Positions 44,631-53,988 of a DNA stretch of 64,000 nt are shown one piece after another; position 1 is the first letter of the stretch, and each line of letters begins with the position of its first letter. The notes under the pieces were generated by a model. It did no database searches. It was not told the DNA's origin and saw nothing but the letters and a program-made list of their open reading frames with translations. Origin of the DNA: Bradyrhizobium sp. SZCCT0231 (GTDB lineage Bacteria > Pseudomonadota > Alphaproteobacteria > Rhizobiales > Xanthobacteraceae); NCBI RefSeq assembly GCF_018130245.1, contig NZ_JAFCKP010000014.1, forward strand, positions 62,001 through 126,000, written 5' to 3'. Made by a program: the position numbers and the translations under genes.

Positions 44631-45256
44631 CGCAGAACTCCCAGAAGATAAACGAAGGTGAAGACGCCGATCCAGACCACGTCGAGGAAATGCCAGAACA
44701 TCGACAGGCACATCAGGCGGCGGCGGTTGGCCTCGATCAGGCCGAATTTCTGGACCTGCACCATCAGGGTCACCAGCCAGATCAGGCCGCAGGAGACGTG
44801 CAGGCCGTGGGTGCCGACGAGGGTGAAGAAGGCGGACAGGAAGGCGCTGCGCTGCGGGGTGGCGCCCTCGTGGATCATGTGGGCGAACTCGGTGAGCTCG
44901 ATGCCGATGAACGCGGCGCCGAACAGGCCGGTGATCGCCAGCCACATCTGGGTCTGGGCGATCTTGTTCTGCTGCATCGTCAGCATCGCGAAACCATAGG
45001 TGATCGACGACAGCAGCAGCATGGACGTGTTCACCGCGACCAGGTTCAGGTCGAACAGGTCCTTCGGCGCGGGCCCGGCGGCGTAATTGCCGCCGAGCAC
45101 GCCGAAGGTGGCGAACAGGATCGCGAAGATGAGGCAGTCGCTCATCAGGTAGATCCAGAAGCCGAGCGAGGTGCTCCAGCCTTCCGGATGCGGATGCTCG
45201 TCGGCGAGGTAGAAGACCGGCTCGCCGGTTTGGGTGGGATTGACAGCGATCGTCAT
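44627..45256 (-). CDS. cyoC: cytochrome o ubiquinol oxidase subunit III
   Basis: A 209-residue subunit with five transmembrane segments. Seen: [20 protein letters not shown], the [14 protein letters not shown] stretch and [13 protein letters not shown], all typical of heme-copper oxidase subunit III. It abuts the cyoB stop without a gap (start at 45256, cyoB ends at 45257). Confidence 0.94.
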   Translation of the reverse strand: MTIAVNPTQTGEPVFYLADEHPHPEGWSTSLGFWIYLMSDCLIFAILFATFGVLGGNYAAGPAPKDLFDLNLVAVNTSMLLLSSITYGFAMLTMQQNKIAQTQMWLAITGLFGAAFIGIELTEFAHMIHEGATPQRSAFLSAFFTLVGTHGLHVSCGLIWLVTLMVQVQKFGLIEANRRRLMCLSMFWHFLDVVWIGVFTFVYLLGVLR

Positions 45257-47254
45257 TTACTTGGCTCCGGCGAGCAGTTTGGTGCGCGCGTCCTCGGTCC
45301 GGATGACGTCTTCAGCCGGAATGTCGAAGTCGCGGTGATAGTTGAAGGTGTGGCCGATCCCGACGGCGAGCATCGCGATGAAGCTCGCAGCCGCCAGCCA
45401 CCACATGTACCAGATCAGGCCAAAGCCCATCGCGGTGGCGAAGCCGGCGAGAATGATGCCGGTGCCGGTGCTAGCAGGCATGTGGATCGGCTTGAACCCG
45501 GTGAGCGGACGCTGGTAGCCGCGCTTCTTCATGTCCCACCACGCGTCATTGTCGTGCACGACGGGGGTGAAGGCGAAGTTGTAGTCCGGCGGCGGCGAGG
45601 AGGTCGCCCATTCCAGCGTGCGCGCGTCCCAGGGATCGCCGGTGACGTCCTTGAGCTGCTCGCGCTTGAGCAGGCTCACTGCGAACTGCATCAGCATCGA
45701 GAGGATGCCGATGAAGACGAAGAGGGCACCGATCGCGGCGATGACGAACCAGATCTGGAGCGAAGGATCGTCGAACACGCGCAGGCGGCGGGTCACGCCC
45801 ATCAGGCCGAGCACGTAGAGCGGCATGAAGGCCAGGTAGAAGCCGGTGACCCAGAACCAGAACGACATCTTGCCCCAGAACGGATCGAGCTTGAAGCCGA
45901 ACGCCTTCGGGAACCAGTAGTTGATGCCGGCGAAGGCGCCGAACACGACGCCGCCGATGATCACGTTGTGGAAGTGCGCGATCAGGAACAGGCTGTTGTG
46001 CAGCACGAAGTCGGCCGGCGGCACCGCGAGCAGCACGCCGGTCATGCCGCCGATCACGAAGGTCAGCATGAAGGCGATCGTCCACATCATCGGCAGCTCG
46101 TAGCGGATGCGGCCGCGATACATCGTGAACAGCCAGTTGAACATCTTCGCGCCCGTCGGGATCGAGATGATCATCGTGGTGATGCCGAAGAACGAGTTGA
46201 CGCTGGCGCCCGAGCCCATCGTGAAGAAGTGGTGCAGCCAGACCAGGTACGACAGGATGGTGATGACCACCGTGGCGTAGACCATCGAGGTGTAGCCGAA
46301 CAGCCGCTTGCCCGAGAAGGCCGAGGTAACCTCGGAGAAGATGCCGAAGGCGGGGAGAACCAGGATGTAGACCTCGGGGTGACCCCAGATCCAGATCAGG
46401 TTCACGTACATCATCGGGCTGCCGCCGAAATCGTTGGTGAAGAAGTTGGTGCCGACGTAGCGGTCGAGCGAGAGCAGCGCGAGCACGACGGTCAGGACCG
46501 GGAAGGAGGCGACGATCAGGACGTTGGTGCAGAGCGAGGTCCAGGTGAACACCGGCATCTTCATCATCGTCATGCCGGGGCAGCGCAGCTTGACGATGGT
46601 GCAGATCAGGTTGATGCCGGATAACGTCGTTCCGACGCCGGCGACCTGCAGCGCCCAGATGTAATAGTCGACGCCGACGTCGGGACTGTAGCCGATGTTG
46701 GAGAGCGGCGGATAAGCCAGCCAGCCGGTGCGGGCGAATTCGCCGATGAACAGCGAGGCCATCACCAGCACCGCACCGCCGACCGTCATCCAGAAGCTGA
46801 AATTGTTCAGGAATGGGAACGAGACGTCGCGCGCGCCGATCTGCAGCGGCACGACATAGTTCATCAGGCCCGTGACCAGCGGCATCGCCACGAAGAAGAT
46901 CATGATCACGCCGTGGGCGGTGAAGACCTGGTCGTAGTGATGGGCGTTGAGATAGCCTTCGGAGCCGCCAAAGGCGAGCATCTGCTGGCCGCGCATCATC
47001 AGCGCGTCGGCGAAGCCGCGCAGCAGCATCACGATGCCGAGGATCATGTACATGATGCCGATGCGCTTATGGTCCACGGTGGTGAACCATTCGCGCCAGA
47101 GATAGCCCCACAGGCGGAAATAGGTGAGGCCGCCAAGCAGCGCGACGCCGCCGAGCGCGACCACGACGAAGGTGCCGACGACGATCGGCTCGTGCAGCGG
47201 CAGCGATTCGATGCCGAGCCGGCCGAAGATGAGCTTGAGAAGTTCAGGAGACAT
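45257..47254 (-). CDS. cyoB: cytochrome o ubiquinol oxidase subunit I
   Basis: A 665-residue catalytic subunit with the heme b / heme o3-CuB centre and D/K proton channels. Seen: [13 protein letters not shown] (heme ligand His), [15 protein letters not shown] (CuB His and cross-linked Tyr), WLHHFFTMG (the CuB His pair) and [12 protein letters not shown] (heme ligands). Length matches CyoB (about 660) rather than cytochrome c oxidase CoxA (about 540). It reduces O2 with quinol electrons and pumps protons. Confidence 0.96.
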   Translation of the reverse strand: MSPELLKLIFGRLGIESLPLHEPIVVGTFVVVALGGVALLGGLTYFRLWGYLWREWFTTVDHKRIGIMYMILGIVMLLRGFADALMMRGQQMLAFGGSEGYLNAHHYDQVFTAHGVIMIFFVAMPLVTGLMNYVVPLQIGARDVSFPFLNNFSFWMTVGGAVLVMASLFIGEFARTGWLAYPPLSNIGYSPDVGVDYYIWALQVAGVGTTLSGINLICTIVKLRCPGMTMMKMPVFTWTSLCTNVLIVASFPVLTVVLALLSLDRYVGTNFFTNDFGGSPMMYVNLIWIWGHPEVYILVLPAFGIFSEVTSAFSGKRLFGYTSMVYATVVITILSYLVWLHHFFTMGSGASVNSFFGITTMIISIPTGAKMFNWLFTMYRGRIRYELPMMWTIAFMLTFVIGGMTGVLLAVPPADFVLHNSLFLIAHFHNVIIGGVVFGAFAGINYWFPKAFGFKLDPFWGKMSFWFWVTGFYLAFMPLYVLGLMGVTRRLRVFDDPSLQIWFVIAAIGALFVFIGILSMLMQFAVSLLKREQLKDVTGDPWDARTLEWATSSPPPDYNFAFTPVVHDNDAWWDMKKRGYQRPLTGFKPIHMPASTGTGIILAGFATAMGFGLIWYMWWLAAASFIAMLAVGIGHTFNYHRDFDIPAEDVIRTEDARTKLLAGAK

Positions 47255-47264
47255 GCGCGTTCTC

Positions 47265-48425
47265 TTAGGAGTCTGACTTCGGACGCTGTCCGAGGAAGAA
47301 GGACGAGGACTTGAGCGGCGTGAATGACGGCCGCTTCAGGCCGGCGCCGATGAGCGGCATCGTGTCGGTGGGAGCCTTGACCGACGCAGTGGTCTGGCCT
47401 TGCGGCGCATCTGGTGTGCAGGTGCCGGCGACGAAGGTCGGCTCCGGTCCGAGCACCGTGCCGCGGCGGGCGTACTTGTCGTAGGTAAGCGGCAGGGTGT
47501 TGTTCAGGCCCTGATGGCCGTTGCCGCCCTTGGCGTCGATCGCCATCATCTCGCTCTGGCACATCTTGCCGGTCTCGACGCACATGTTGAGGATCAGGCG
47601 GTAGAGATCGGCATCGACGGTGCCCCAGCGGCGCACCGGCTCGTTCTGGCTGGGCTTCTCCAGCTGGAGATATTCGGCGCGGCCGAGCGAGCCGCCGGCG
47701 GACTTGGCGCTGGCGACCCAGGCGTCAAAGCCCTTGTCGTCGAGGCCCTGGAAGTCGAAGTGCATGCCGGAGAAGCCGGCGCCGCTGTAGTTCGCCGAGA
47801 ACCCCTTGTAGGTGCCGGCATGGTTCACGACGGCGTGGAGCTTGGTCTCCATGCCCGGCATCGCGTAGATCTGGCCGGCGAGTGCAGGGATGTAGAACGA
47901 GTTCATCACCGAGGACGCCGTGATGCGGAAGTTGATCGGACGATCGACTGGCGCGGCCAACTCGTTGACGGTGGCGACGCCGTAGTCCGGATAGATGAAG
48001 AGCCACTTCCAATCGAGCGCGACCACGTCGACCTCGAGCGGGGCCTTGGACTGGTCCACGGCGCGGTCGGCATGGATGCGGCCGAGCGTGCGGTAGGGGT
48101 CGAGCAGATGCGTGCCCATCCAGGTCAGCGCGCCCAGGCAGACGATGATCAGCAGCGGCGCCGACCAGATCACCAGCTCGAGCTTGGTCGAGTGGTCCCA
48201 TTCCGGCTCGTAGCGAGCGGCCGTGTTGGACTGGCGATAGCGCCAGGCGAACAGCACCGTCAGCGCCATCACGGGAAGGACGATCAGGAGCATCAGGACG
48301 GTGGAGATGATGACGAGGTCGCGCTGCTGGGCAGCGATGTCGCCGGCTGGCGCCAGCACGACGTAGTCGCAGCCGCTGAGCGCGGCAGCCAGAGGTAGTA
48401 GCGCCAGGATCTTGAGACGAGACAC
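47265..48425 (-). CDS. cyoA: cytochrome o ubiquinol oxidase subunit II
   Basis: A 386-residue lipoprotein subunit from a GTG at 48425: lipobox ALSGC, two transmembrane segments ([21 protein letters not shown] and [19 protein letters not shown]), then a cupredoxin fold. Residues [25 protein letters not shown] and [15 protein letters not shown] replace the CuA ligands, as expected for a quinol oxidase. The C-terminal tail is longer than in E. coli. First gene of cyoABCD-SURF1-regSR. Confidence 0.94.
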   Translation of the reverse strand: MSRLKILALLPLAAALSGCDYVVLAPAGDIAAQQRDLVIISTVLMLLIVLPVMALTVLFAWRYRQSNTAARYEPEWDHSTKLELVIWSAPLLIIVCLGALTWMGTHLLDPYRTLGRIHADRAVDQSKAPLEVDVVALDWKWLFIYPDYGVATVNELAAPVDRPINFRITASSVMNSFYIPALAGQIYAMPGMETKLHAVVNHAGTYKGFSANYSGAGFSGMHFDFQGLDDKGFDAWVASAKSAGGSLGRAEYLQLEKPSQNEPVRRWGTVDADLYRLILNMCVETGKMCQSEMMAIDAKGGNGHQGLNNTLPLTYDKYARRGTVLGPEPTFVAGTCTPDAPQGQTTASVKAPTDTMPLIGAGLKRPSFTPLKSSSFFLGQRPKSDS

Positions 48426-48492
48426 GGGCCGAGCCTTTGAGAATGAGTTTCCTTTGCGGGGCCAACGGGTAGCTGCGACGCAGCAATCCGGA

Positions 48493-48513
48493 CATTGGAC
48501 AATTTGTCCAATG
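48493..48513. promoter_or_regulatory. perfect 21-bp palindrome between cyoA and the MFS gene
   Basis: CATTGGACAA-T-TTGTCCAATG is an exact inverted repeat, 67 nt upstream of cyoA and 93 nt upstream of the divergent MFS gene. A single central base and 10-bp arms suit a dimeric repressor such as a MarR/Rrf2/GntR-type protein. There is no T-tract, so it is not a terminator. Confidence 0.7.
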
Positions 48514-48606
48514 TTGCAGTGCGGAATGTTGGGTCAGACAGGGCCAGATTGCCTGGCTTCCCGCCGGGCGGTCGGCTTTGGTTTTCAGGACGTTAAGGGC
48601 GCACGA

Positions 48607-49935
48607 ATGGCGACGGCACAGACCCCCGCAATGGCAGACCTCCACACGGGCGAGCACGGCCACGACCAGGCCAGTCCCGGCGAGATCGCCATCGGCGTCA
48701 TCATCGGCCGCACCTCCGAATTCTTCGACTTCTTCGTCTTCGCGATCGCCTCGGTGATCGTGTTCCCGCGCCTGGTGTTCCCGTTCGCGAGCGAACTGAC
48801 CGGCACCCTCTATTCCTTCATGATCTTCGCGCTGGCCTTCATGGCCCGGCCGATCGGCACCGTCATTTTCATGACGATCGACCGAGCCTACGGCAAGACG
48901 GCCAAGCTGATCTCGGCGCTGTTCCTGCTCGGCACCGCGACCGTGGCGCTCGCGTTCCTGCCCGGCTATCAGGAGATCGGCGTTGCCGCGATCTGGCTGC
49001 TGGCGCTGGCGCGCATCGCGCAGGGTCTGGCCTGGGGCGGCGCCTGGGACGGCATGGCTTCGCTGCTGGCGCTAAATGCGCCGGCATCGCAGCGCGGCTG
49101 GTACGCGATGGTGCCGCAGCTCGGCGCCCCGCTCGGACTGATCGTCGCGAGCGCGCTGTTCGCCTATTTCGCCGGCAACCTCTCGGCCGATGATTTCTTC
49201 GATTGGGGCTGGCGCTATCCGTTCTTCGTCGCCTTCGCCATCAACGTTGTGGCGCTGTTCGCCCGCCTGCGCATGGTGACGACGGAAGAATACGCCTCGC
49301 TGTTCGAGACCCGTGAATTGCAGCCCTCGCGCATCTCCGAAACGGTCGCGCGCGAAGGCCAGAACATCATGCTCGGCGCGTTCGCGCCGCTGGCGAGCTT
49401 CGCGCTGTTCCACATGGTCACGGTGTTTCCGCTGTCCTGGGTGTTCCTGTTCACCCGCGAGAGCCCGGTGCGCTTCCTGATCATCGAGATCGTCGCCGCC
49501 GTGTTCGGCGTTGCCGCGATCGTTGTCTCCGGCATCATCGCCGACCGTGTCGGCCGCAAATCGCTGCTGATGGGATCGGCGATCGCGATCGCGATCTATA
49601 GCGGCTTCGCGCCGCAACTGCTCGATGCCGGCGCGTTCGGCGAGACCATCTACATGGTGATCGGCTTCATCCTGCTCGGCCTGTCCTTCGGCCAGTCGTC
49701 CGGCGCGATCGCCTCGAACTTCAGGCAGGCGTACCGCTACACCGCCTCGGCGCTGACCTCCGATATGGCCTGGCTGTTCGGCGCGGGCTTTGCCCCGCTG
49801 GTCGCGCTGCTGCTCGCCACCAATCTCGGCGTCATTGCTTCGGGTGCGTATCTGCTGTCCGGCGCGTTCTGGACCCTGCTCGCGCTCTGGCTCAGCGGCC
49901 AGCGCGAGGCCGGGGATATGGACGCGGGGCGCTAG
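48607..49935 (+). CDS. MFS transporter, metabolite:H+ symporter type
   Basis: A 442-residue, about 12-segment major facilitator. GEIAIGVIIGRTSEFFDFFVFAIAS at the first helix and FMARPIGTVIFMTIDRAYGKTAKL at the helix 2-3 loop (RPIG...DR.G..) are typical of the metabolite/H+ symporter group (ProP, ShiA, KgtP). ARIAQGLAWGGAWDGMASL is helix 4. Substrate unknown. ATG 48607 follows AAGGG. It shares the divergent control region with cyoABCD, so both may respond to the same signal. Confidence 0.86.
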   Translation: MATAQTPAMADLHTGEHGHDQASPGEIAIGVIIGRTSEFFDFFVFAIASVIVFPRLVFPFASELTGTLYSFMIFALAFMARPIGTVIFMTIDRAYGKTAKLISALFLLGTATVALAFLPGYQEIGVAAIWLLALARIAQGLAWGGAWDGMASLLALNAPASQRGWYAMVPQLGAPLGLIVASALFAYFAGNLSADDFFDWGWRYPFFVAFAINVVALFARLRMVTTEEYASLFETRELQPSRISETVAREGQNIMLGAFAPLASFALFHMVTVFPLSWVFLFTRESPVRFLIIEIVAAVFGVAAIVVSGIIADRVGRKSLLMGSAIAIAIYSGFAPQLLDAGAFGETIYMVIGFILLGLSFGQSSGAIASNFRQAYRYTASALTSDMAWLFGAGFAPLVALLLATNLGVIASGAYLLSGAFWTLLALWLSGQREAGDMDAGR

Positions 49936-49940
49936 CTTTT

Positions 49941-50027
49941 CGTAGCCCGGATGGAGCACAGCGTAATCCGGGACAGCGTTGACGCCGGCACAAATCCCGG
50001 ATTGCGCTACGCTCCATCCGGGCTACG
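49941..50027. repeat. palindromic repeat, CGTAGCCCGGATGGAGC type
   Basis: CGTAGCCCGGATGGAGC at the left is the exact complement of GCTCCATCCGGGCTACG at the right; inner GTAATCCGGGA/TCCCGGATTGC arms. It sits between the convergent MFS and M48 genes. Confidence 0.88.
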
Positions 50028-50035
50028 TGTCGATC

Positions 50036-51535
50036 TCAATCCGCCACGATCTTCACGCGATCGCGCACCTTCACCTGCGCGGTGCGATCGAGGCCGTTCA
50101 GCACGCGGAAGCGATCGGCGGGATGGTCGACGCCGGCCATGCGGTGGGAGAGCGACTCCACGGTATCGCCGGGCTGCACGGTGATGACCTTGATGCGCAG
50201 CGGGCGCGCGGCCTGGATCTCGTCGAGTGTCAGGCGACGGAATGAGTTGACGGTCTCGCGCGCGTTGCGCTCGCTCTCGGTCGATTTCTGCCGTGTCGCA
50301 AAGATGAAGCGGTAGACGTCGCTGCCGAAGCGCAGTGCATAGACCTTGAACTGCCACTGATCGCCCTTGGCGGTGGCGGACGCCGCCGGAAAACCGTTGA
50401 TGGTGATATCCTCGGTCGAGGCCTTCTCGACGCCTTCCATCCAGCCGGAATTGAGGTAGTCGCCGAGCGATTGTTCGGCCGGCACGCGCACGACGTCGAA
50501 GCGCATCGCCTGTGCGCCGCCCTCGCGCACGCCGATCACGGCCTGCGCGGTGTTGTCGAGCGTGAAATTGTCCGGCGCCTGGAAGGTGAAGCCGAGCTTC
50601 GGATGCAGGAAGCGCCGGCCGCGGACAAAACCTTCGCTGGGGTCTTCGCCGTAGACGAGGTTGTCGATCGCAGCGAGATAGCTTTCGCGGTCGCGCTCGG
50701 CGCCCTCAGGCGCAGTGTATTGCCGCGCGATATTCTGCGCGTTCTGCACCCGTTCGGGGGTTGCCGGATGCGACGAGGTGAAATCCTGCGCGCGCGGATC
50801 GAGCGAGCTCTTGCCGGCCTTCAGCTCGGCATTGCGCTCCATCGCTGACAGAAAGCGCGCAGCGCCATAAGGATCGAAATGCGCCTTGGCGGAGATGCCG
50901 ACGCCGATGCCGTCGGCCTCGAACTCCTGCTTGCGCGAGAAGCTCGCCATGGTGAGCTTGGTCTTGGCGAGCGCGAGCGCGGTGAGATCGGGATCGCTGC
51001 TCATGTCGGTGACGACGCGGGTGACGATCGCGGCCTGGCGGGCCTGGTCCTCGCGCATCGCCGCATGCTTGGACAGCACATGCGCCATCTCGTGGCTGAG
51101 CACGGAGGACAATTCGGAGGTGTCGCTGGCGAGTGCAAGCAGGCCGCGCGTGACATAGAGCTGGCCGTTCGGCAGCGCAAAGGCGTTCACGGCGCCGGAA
51201 TTGAGGATGGTGACCTTGTAGCCCTGATCGGGACGGTCGGAGGCTGCGACCAGCCGGTCGACGGTCTTGCTGACGAGCGCCTCGAGCTTGGGATCGTCAT
51301 AGGTCCCGCCATAGCTCGCCAGGATGCGCTCGTGCTCCTTCTCGGTGGCGGGGGTTTGGGCGACGGCGGGCTTCGGCTTCGGCATCACGACGGTCGCCGG
51401 GGTTGCCGCGGTCTGGAACCGGCCCATATCGCCACAACCGGCGAGAGCCGCGCCCAGGACAAGGCACAGCGCAGCCGGCGCCGCCCGCAGCCGGCGGCGT
51501 TCACTCCGTACGTGCCGTTTTAGCACCCCATCCAC
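50036..51535 (-). CDS. M48 family metalloprotease lipoprotein with LysM-like end
   Basis: A 499-residue exported zinc protease, BepA/YfgC-like. Lipobox LAGC (C34) follows a hydrophobic signal. The zinc motif is HEMAH (148-152), with a third ligand in EFEADGIG. A region after about 300 (FVRGRRFLHPKLGFTFQAP) resembles the family's C-terminal beta domain, and the last 60 residues (VITVQPGDTVESLSHRM) look like a LysM-type peptidoglycan-binding fold. The start is a GTG at 51535. Probable role: outer-membrane protein quality control. Confidence 0.88.
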   Translation of the reverse strand: MDGVLKRHVRSERRRLRAAPAALCLVLGAALAGCGDMGRFQTAATPATVVMPKPKPAVAQTPATEKEHERILASYGGTYDDPKLEALVSKTVDRLVAASDRPDQGYKVTILNSGAVNAFALPNGQLYVTRGLLALASDTSELSSVLSHEMAHVLSKHAAMREDQARQAAIVTRVVTDMSSDPDLTALALAKTKLTMASFSRKQEFEADGIGVGISAKAHFDPYGAARFLSAMERNAELKAGKSSLDPRAQDFTSSHPATPERVQNAQNIARQYTAPEGAERDRESYLAAIDNLVYGEDPSEGFVRGRRFLHPKLGFTFQAPDNFTLDNTAQAVIGVREGGAQAMRFDVVRVPAEQSLGDYLNSGWMEGVEKASTEDITINGFPAASATAKGDQWQFKVYALRFGSDVYRFIFATRQKSTESERNARETVNSFRRLTLDEIQAARPLRIKVITVQPGDTVESLSHRMAGVDHPADRFRVLNGLDRTAQVKVRDRVKIVAD

Positions 51536-51560
51536 GTCGCTTAACCCGTGCCTGGCCGTC

Positions 51561-52328
51561 TTAAGGCCCTACCCCTGTCGGCTCGTTTGCGCCCAGCAAC
51601 TCGATCTGCCCCACGAGGCGCACGTCGATCCGCGGCCCCGTATTCCCCTCCACCCAGCCCCGAACGCGAATACGTCTATTTTCCAAGGACTTAAGGGTGA
51701 TGCCAGCGCTTTCGAACGCCGCGAGCGTGCGCTTTGAAATAGTCACGGCAAAGCCACGTGTCCAGTTCCGCCCGAAGTTGAGGTAGGTCATTGCCCCAAC
51801 TTGCCGGACCGACAGGATTTTGCCCTCGACCACCGCAAAGCGCCCGATCTCCGCCAAAATATCGTCCGGACTTTCCGCGTTTTTTATGGCCGACGGGTCA
51901 GCCCAGCTGCCCTTTTTTTGGCGCCGTGCCGCGGCCTCGGACGCCATCAGGGCGGCCGCGCAGTCCTTGTCCACGATCTCGGCGGAGGCGATGGCGTCGC
52001 CCCGGGCGAGCAGCATGGCCTGCACGGAGCTGCCGCTTTCGCCGACGAAGACCAACGCGCCCTGGCGGCCATAGCGGTCGGGCGTGTCGTCGGGGCTGCG
52101 CAGCGTCACGTCGCGGCCGGTGAGCAGTGAGGCCAGCGCCTGCTTCGTGGTCGCCGTCGGCTCGATGCCGGTGAGGCGGATCTCGCGCCCGTCATCGAGG
52201 CGCACGCTGCGCGCATCGACGATGGCAGCGACGCGGCCTTGGTCTTGCGACTCGAACTGGCATGGTGTCGCGAGCGCCGAGTTACTTGCGACAAGAAATG
52301 CGACGATGAAGTGAAGCCGTTGCGTCAC
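51561..52328 (-). CDS. staphylococcal nuclease-fold protein, active site partly lost
   Basis: About 255 residues with a signal peptide (HFIVAFLVASNSALA). An SNase-like domain covers about 30-140: RVAAIVDARSVRLDDGREIRLTGIEP, DRYGRQGALVFV and GSSVQAMLLARGDA. In SNase the metal and catalytic loop reads VDTPE; here it is IEPTA, so the catalytic Glu (E43) is missing, while the two Arg positions remain. A C-terminal OB-like beta region follows (IRVRGWVEGNTGPRIDV). The start could be GTG 52328 or TTG 52358. Confidence 0.75.
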   Translation of the reverse strand: MTQRLHFIVAFLVASNSALATPCQFESQDQGRVAAIVDARSVRLDDGREIRLTGIEPTATTKQALASLLTGRDVTLRSPDDTPDRYGRQGALVFVGESGSSVQAMLLARGDAIASAEIVDKDCAAALMASEAAARRQKKGSWADPSAIKNAESPDDILAEIGRFAVVEGKILSVRQVGAMTYLNFGRNWTRGFAVTISKRTLAAFESAGITLKSLENRRIRVRGWVEGNTGPRIDVRLVGQIELLGANEPTGVGP

Positions 52329-52403
52329 GTGACCCGGAGAGGTTGCAGTGCGCGACAACTATACCTCATGCGTAGTGGGCCGCGAAGAGGCTTCGTCACA
52401 CTC

Positions 52404-52459
52404 CGTCATTGCGAGCCAACGAGGCCGCGCTTCGCGCGGATCCGTTGGTCGCAATGACG
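52404..52459. repeat. palindromic repeat, family C (short copy)
   Basis: CGTCATTGCGAGCCAACGAG faces GTTGGTCGCAATGACG around a CGCGCTTCGCGCG core. Related to 23480-23559. Confidence 0.75.
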
Positions 52460-52631
52460 ACGCGGAAACATTTCGACGCGCCTCACCATTCCGTTTTGCG
52501 GAAAACGCGCGCGGCAATCGTACGCTTGCAGCACCCCGCGCTTGCTGCCCTCTCGCGCATGCGGCATGATTGCGGCAAGAGCAATAACCAAGCCGCCATC
52601 AGAGTACGGCGCGATAAAGGAGGTCGTTTCG

Positions 52632-53837
52632 ATGAAGACTGTTTTGTCCGGCATTTTTGCCGCCGCGTTTGCCCTCAATGCGAGCGCCGCGCAGGCCCAG
52701 GACAAGCCGCCACTGAAGATCGGCGGCATCCTCGACATGTCGAGCCTTTATGCAGATATCACCGGTCCCGGCAGCGAGACTGCGGCCAAAATGGCTGTCG
52801 AGGATTTTGGCGGTGAGGTGCTGGGTCGCAAGATCCAGGTGCTGGCGGCTGATCATCTCAACAAGGCCGATCTCTCCGCCAACATCGCCCGCGACATGCT
52901 CGACAACCAGGGCGTCGAGATGATCTACGACGTCGCGGCCTCCGCAACCGCGCTTGCGGCCGGCGAGATCGCCAAGGCGCGCAACAAGATCATCATGTTC
53001 AACGGCCCGGGCTCGATCCGTCTCACCAACGAGGCCTGCGGTCCCTACACCATCCATTACGTGTTCGACACCTACGGCCAGGCCAATGTGACCGGTCTTG
53101 CGGCGGTGAAGTCGGGCCTCGACAGCTGGTTCTTCCTCACCGCCGACTACGCCTTCGGCCAGGATCTGGAGAAGGACACCAGCGCCGTCGTGACCAAGAC
53201 CGGTGGCAAGGTGCTCGGCAGCGTGCGCCATCCGCTCAACACGTCGGATTTCTCGTCCTTCCTGCTCCAGGCCCAGGCCTCCAAGGCCAAGGTGATCGGG
53301 CTCGCCAATGCCGGCGGCGACACCATCAACGCCATCAAGCAGGCGGCGGAGTTCGGCATCACCAAGGGCGGCCAGAAGGTCTCGCCGCTGCTCGCTTTCG
53401 TCACCGATATCGACTCGATCGGGCTGGAGACCGCGCAGGGGCTGTTGCTCGCGGAAGCATTCTACTGGGACCTCAACGACGACACGCGCGCGTTCTCGAA
53501 GCGCTTCATGGAGCGGACCAAGCGGGTGCCGACCTCGGCGCAGGCCGGCGTCTATTCCTCCGTTACGCATTACCTGAAAGCCGTGAAGGCAGCCGGCACC
53601 ACCGACGCCGCGGCGGTGATCAAGGTGATGAAGGAGACGCCGATCAACGACTTCTTCGCCAAGGGTGGCAAGATCCGCGACGACGGCCGCATGATCCACG
53701 ACATGTATCTGTTCGAGGTGAAGAAGCCGTCGGAGTCCAAGGGCCGCTGGGACGATTACAGGCTGCTCGCCACCGTGCCCGGCAACGAGGCGTTCCAATC
53801 GCTCGAGTATTCGCGCTGCCCGCTGGTGAAGAAATGA
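52632..53837 (+). CDS. branched-chain amino acid-type ABC substrate-binding protein
   Basis: A 401-residue periplasmic binding protein of the LivJ/Peripla_BP_6 class. Signal peptide MKTVLSGIFAAAFALNASAAQAQ; then LKIGGILDMSSLYADITGPG, AADHLNKADLSANIARDML and FFLTADYAFGQDLEKD. No permease or ATPase gene is adjacent, so it is an orphan here. Neighbouring acyl-CoA genes suggest an organic acid or aromatic substrate (inference). ATG 52632 follows AAAGGAGGT. Confidence 0.88.
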   Translation: MKTVLSGIFAAAFALNASAAQAQDKPPLKIGGILDMSSLYADITGPGSETAAKMAVEDFGGEVLGRKIQVLAADHLNKADLSANIARDMLDNQGVEMIYDVAASATALAAGEIAKARNKIIMFNGPGSIRLTNEACGPYTIHYVFDTYGQANVTGLAAVKSGLDSWFFLTADYAFGQDLEKDTSAVVTKTGGKVLGSVRHPLNTSDFSSFLLQAQASKAKVIGLANAGGDTINAIKQAAEFGITKGGQKVSPLLAFVTDIDSIGLETAQGLLLAEAFYWDLNDDTRAFSKRFMERTKRVPTSAQAGVYSSVTHYLKAVKAAGTTDAAAVIKVMKETPINDFFAKGGKIRDDGRMIHDMYLFEVKKPSESKGRWDDYRLLATVPGNEAFQSLEYSRCPLVKK

Positions 53838-53840
53838 AGC

Positions 53841-53963
53841 GTCATCCCCGGGCTCGCGAAGCGAGAGCTATGGTGCGCAATTGCGCACCTGAGGATCCAT
53901 CGGGCGGCAGTGACGGTGTGAAATATGGATTCCGGGCTCGCGCTTCGCGCGCCCCGGAATGAC
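53841..53963. repeat. palindromic repeat, family G
   Basis: GTCATCCCCGGGCTCGCGAAGCG at the left faces CGCTTCGCGCGCCCCGGAATGAC, with inner GAGGATCCAT/ATGGATTCC arms and a central GTGCGCAATTGCGCAC. It fills the gap between the binding-protein and enoyl-CoA hydratase genes. Confidence 0.75.
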
Positions 53964-53988
53964 GAAAGAAACACAAGGGAGACGTCCC

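Noticed and set aside
44690-46624. 644-residue plus-strand ORF opposite cyoB and cyoC
   Set aside because: Asp/Glu/His/Arg-rich shadow; the oxidase motifs are on the minus strand.
48493-48513. FNR/FixK anaerobox at the cyo promoter
   Set aside because: The palindrome core is TTGGACAATTTGTCCAA, not TTGAT-N4-ATCAA, so it was kept as an unknown operator.
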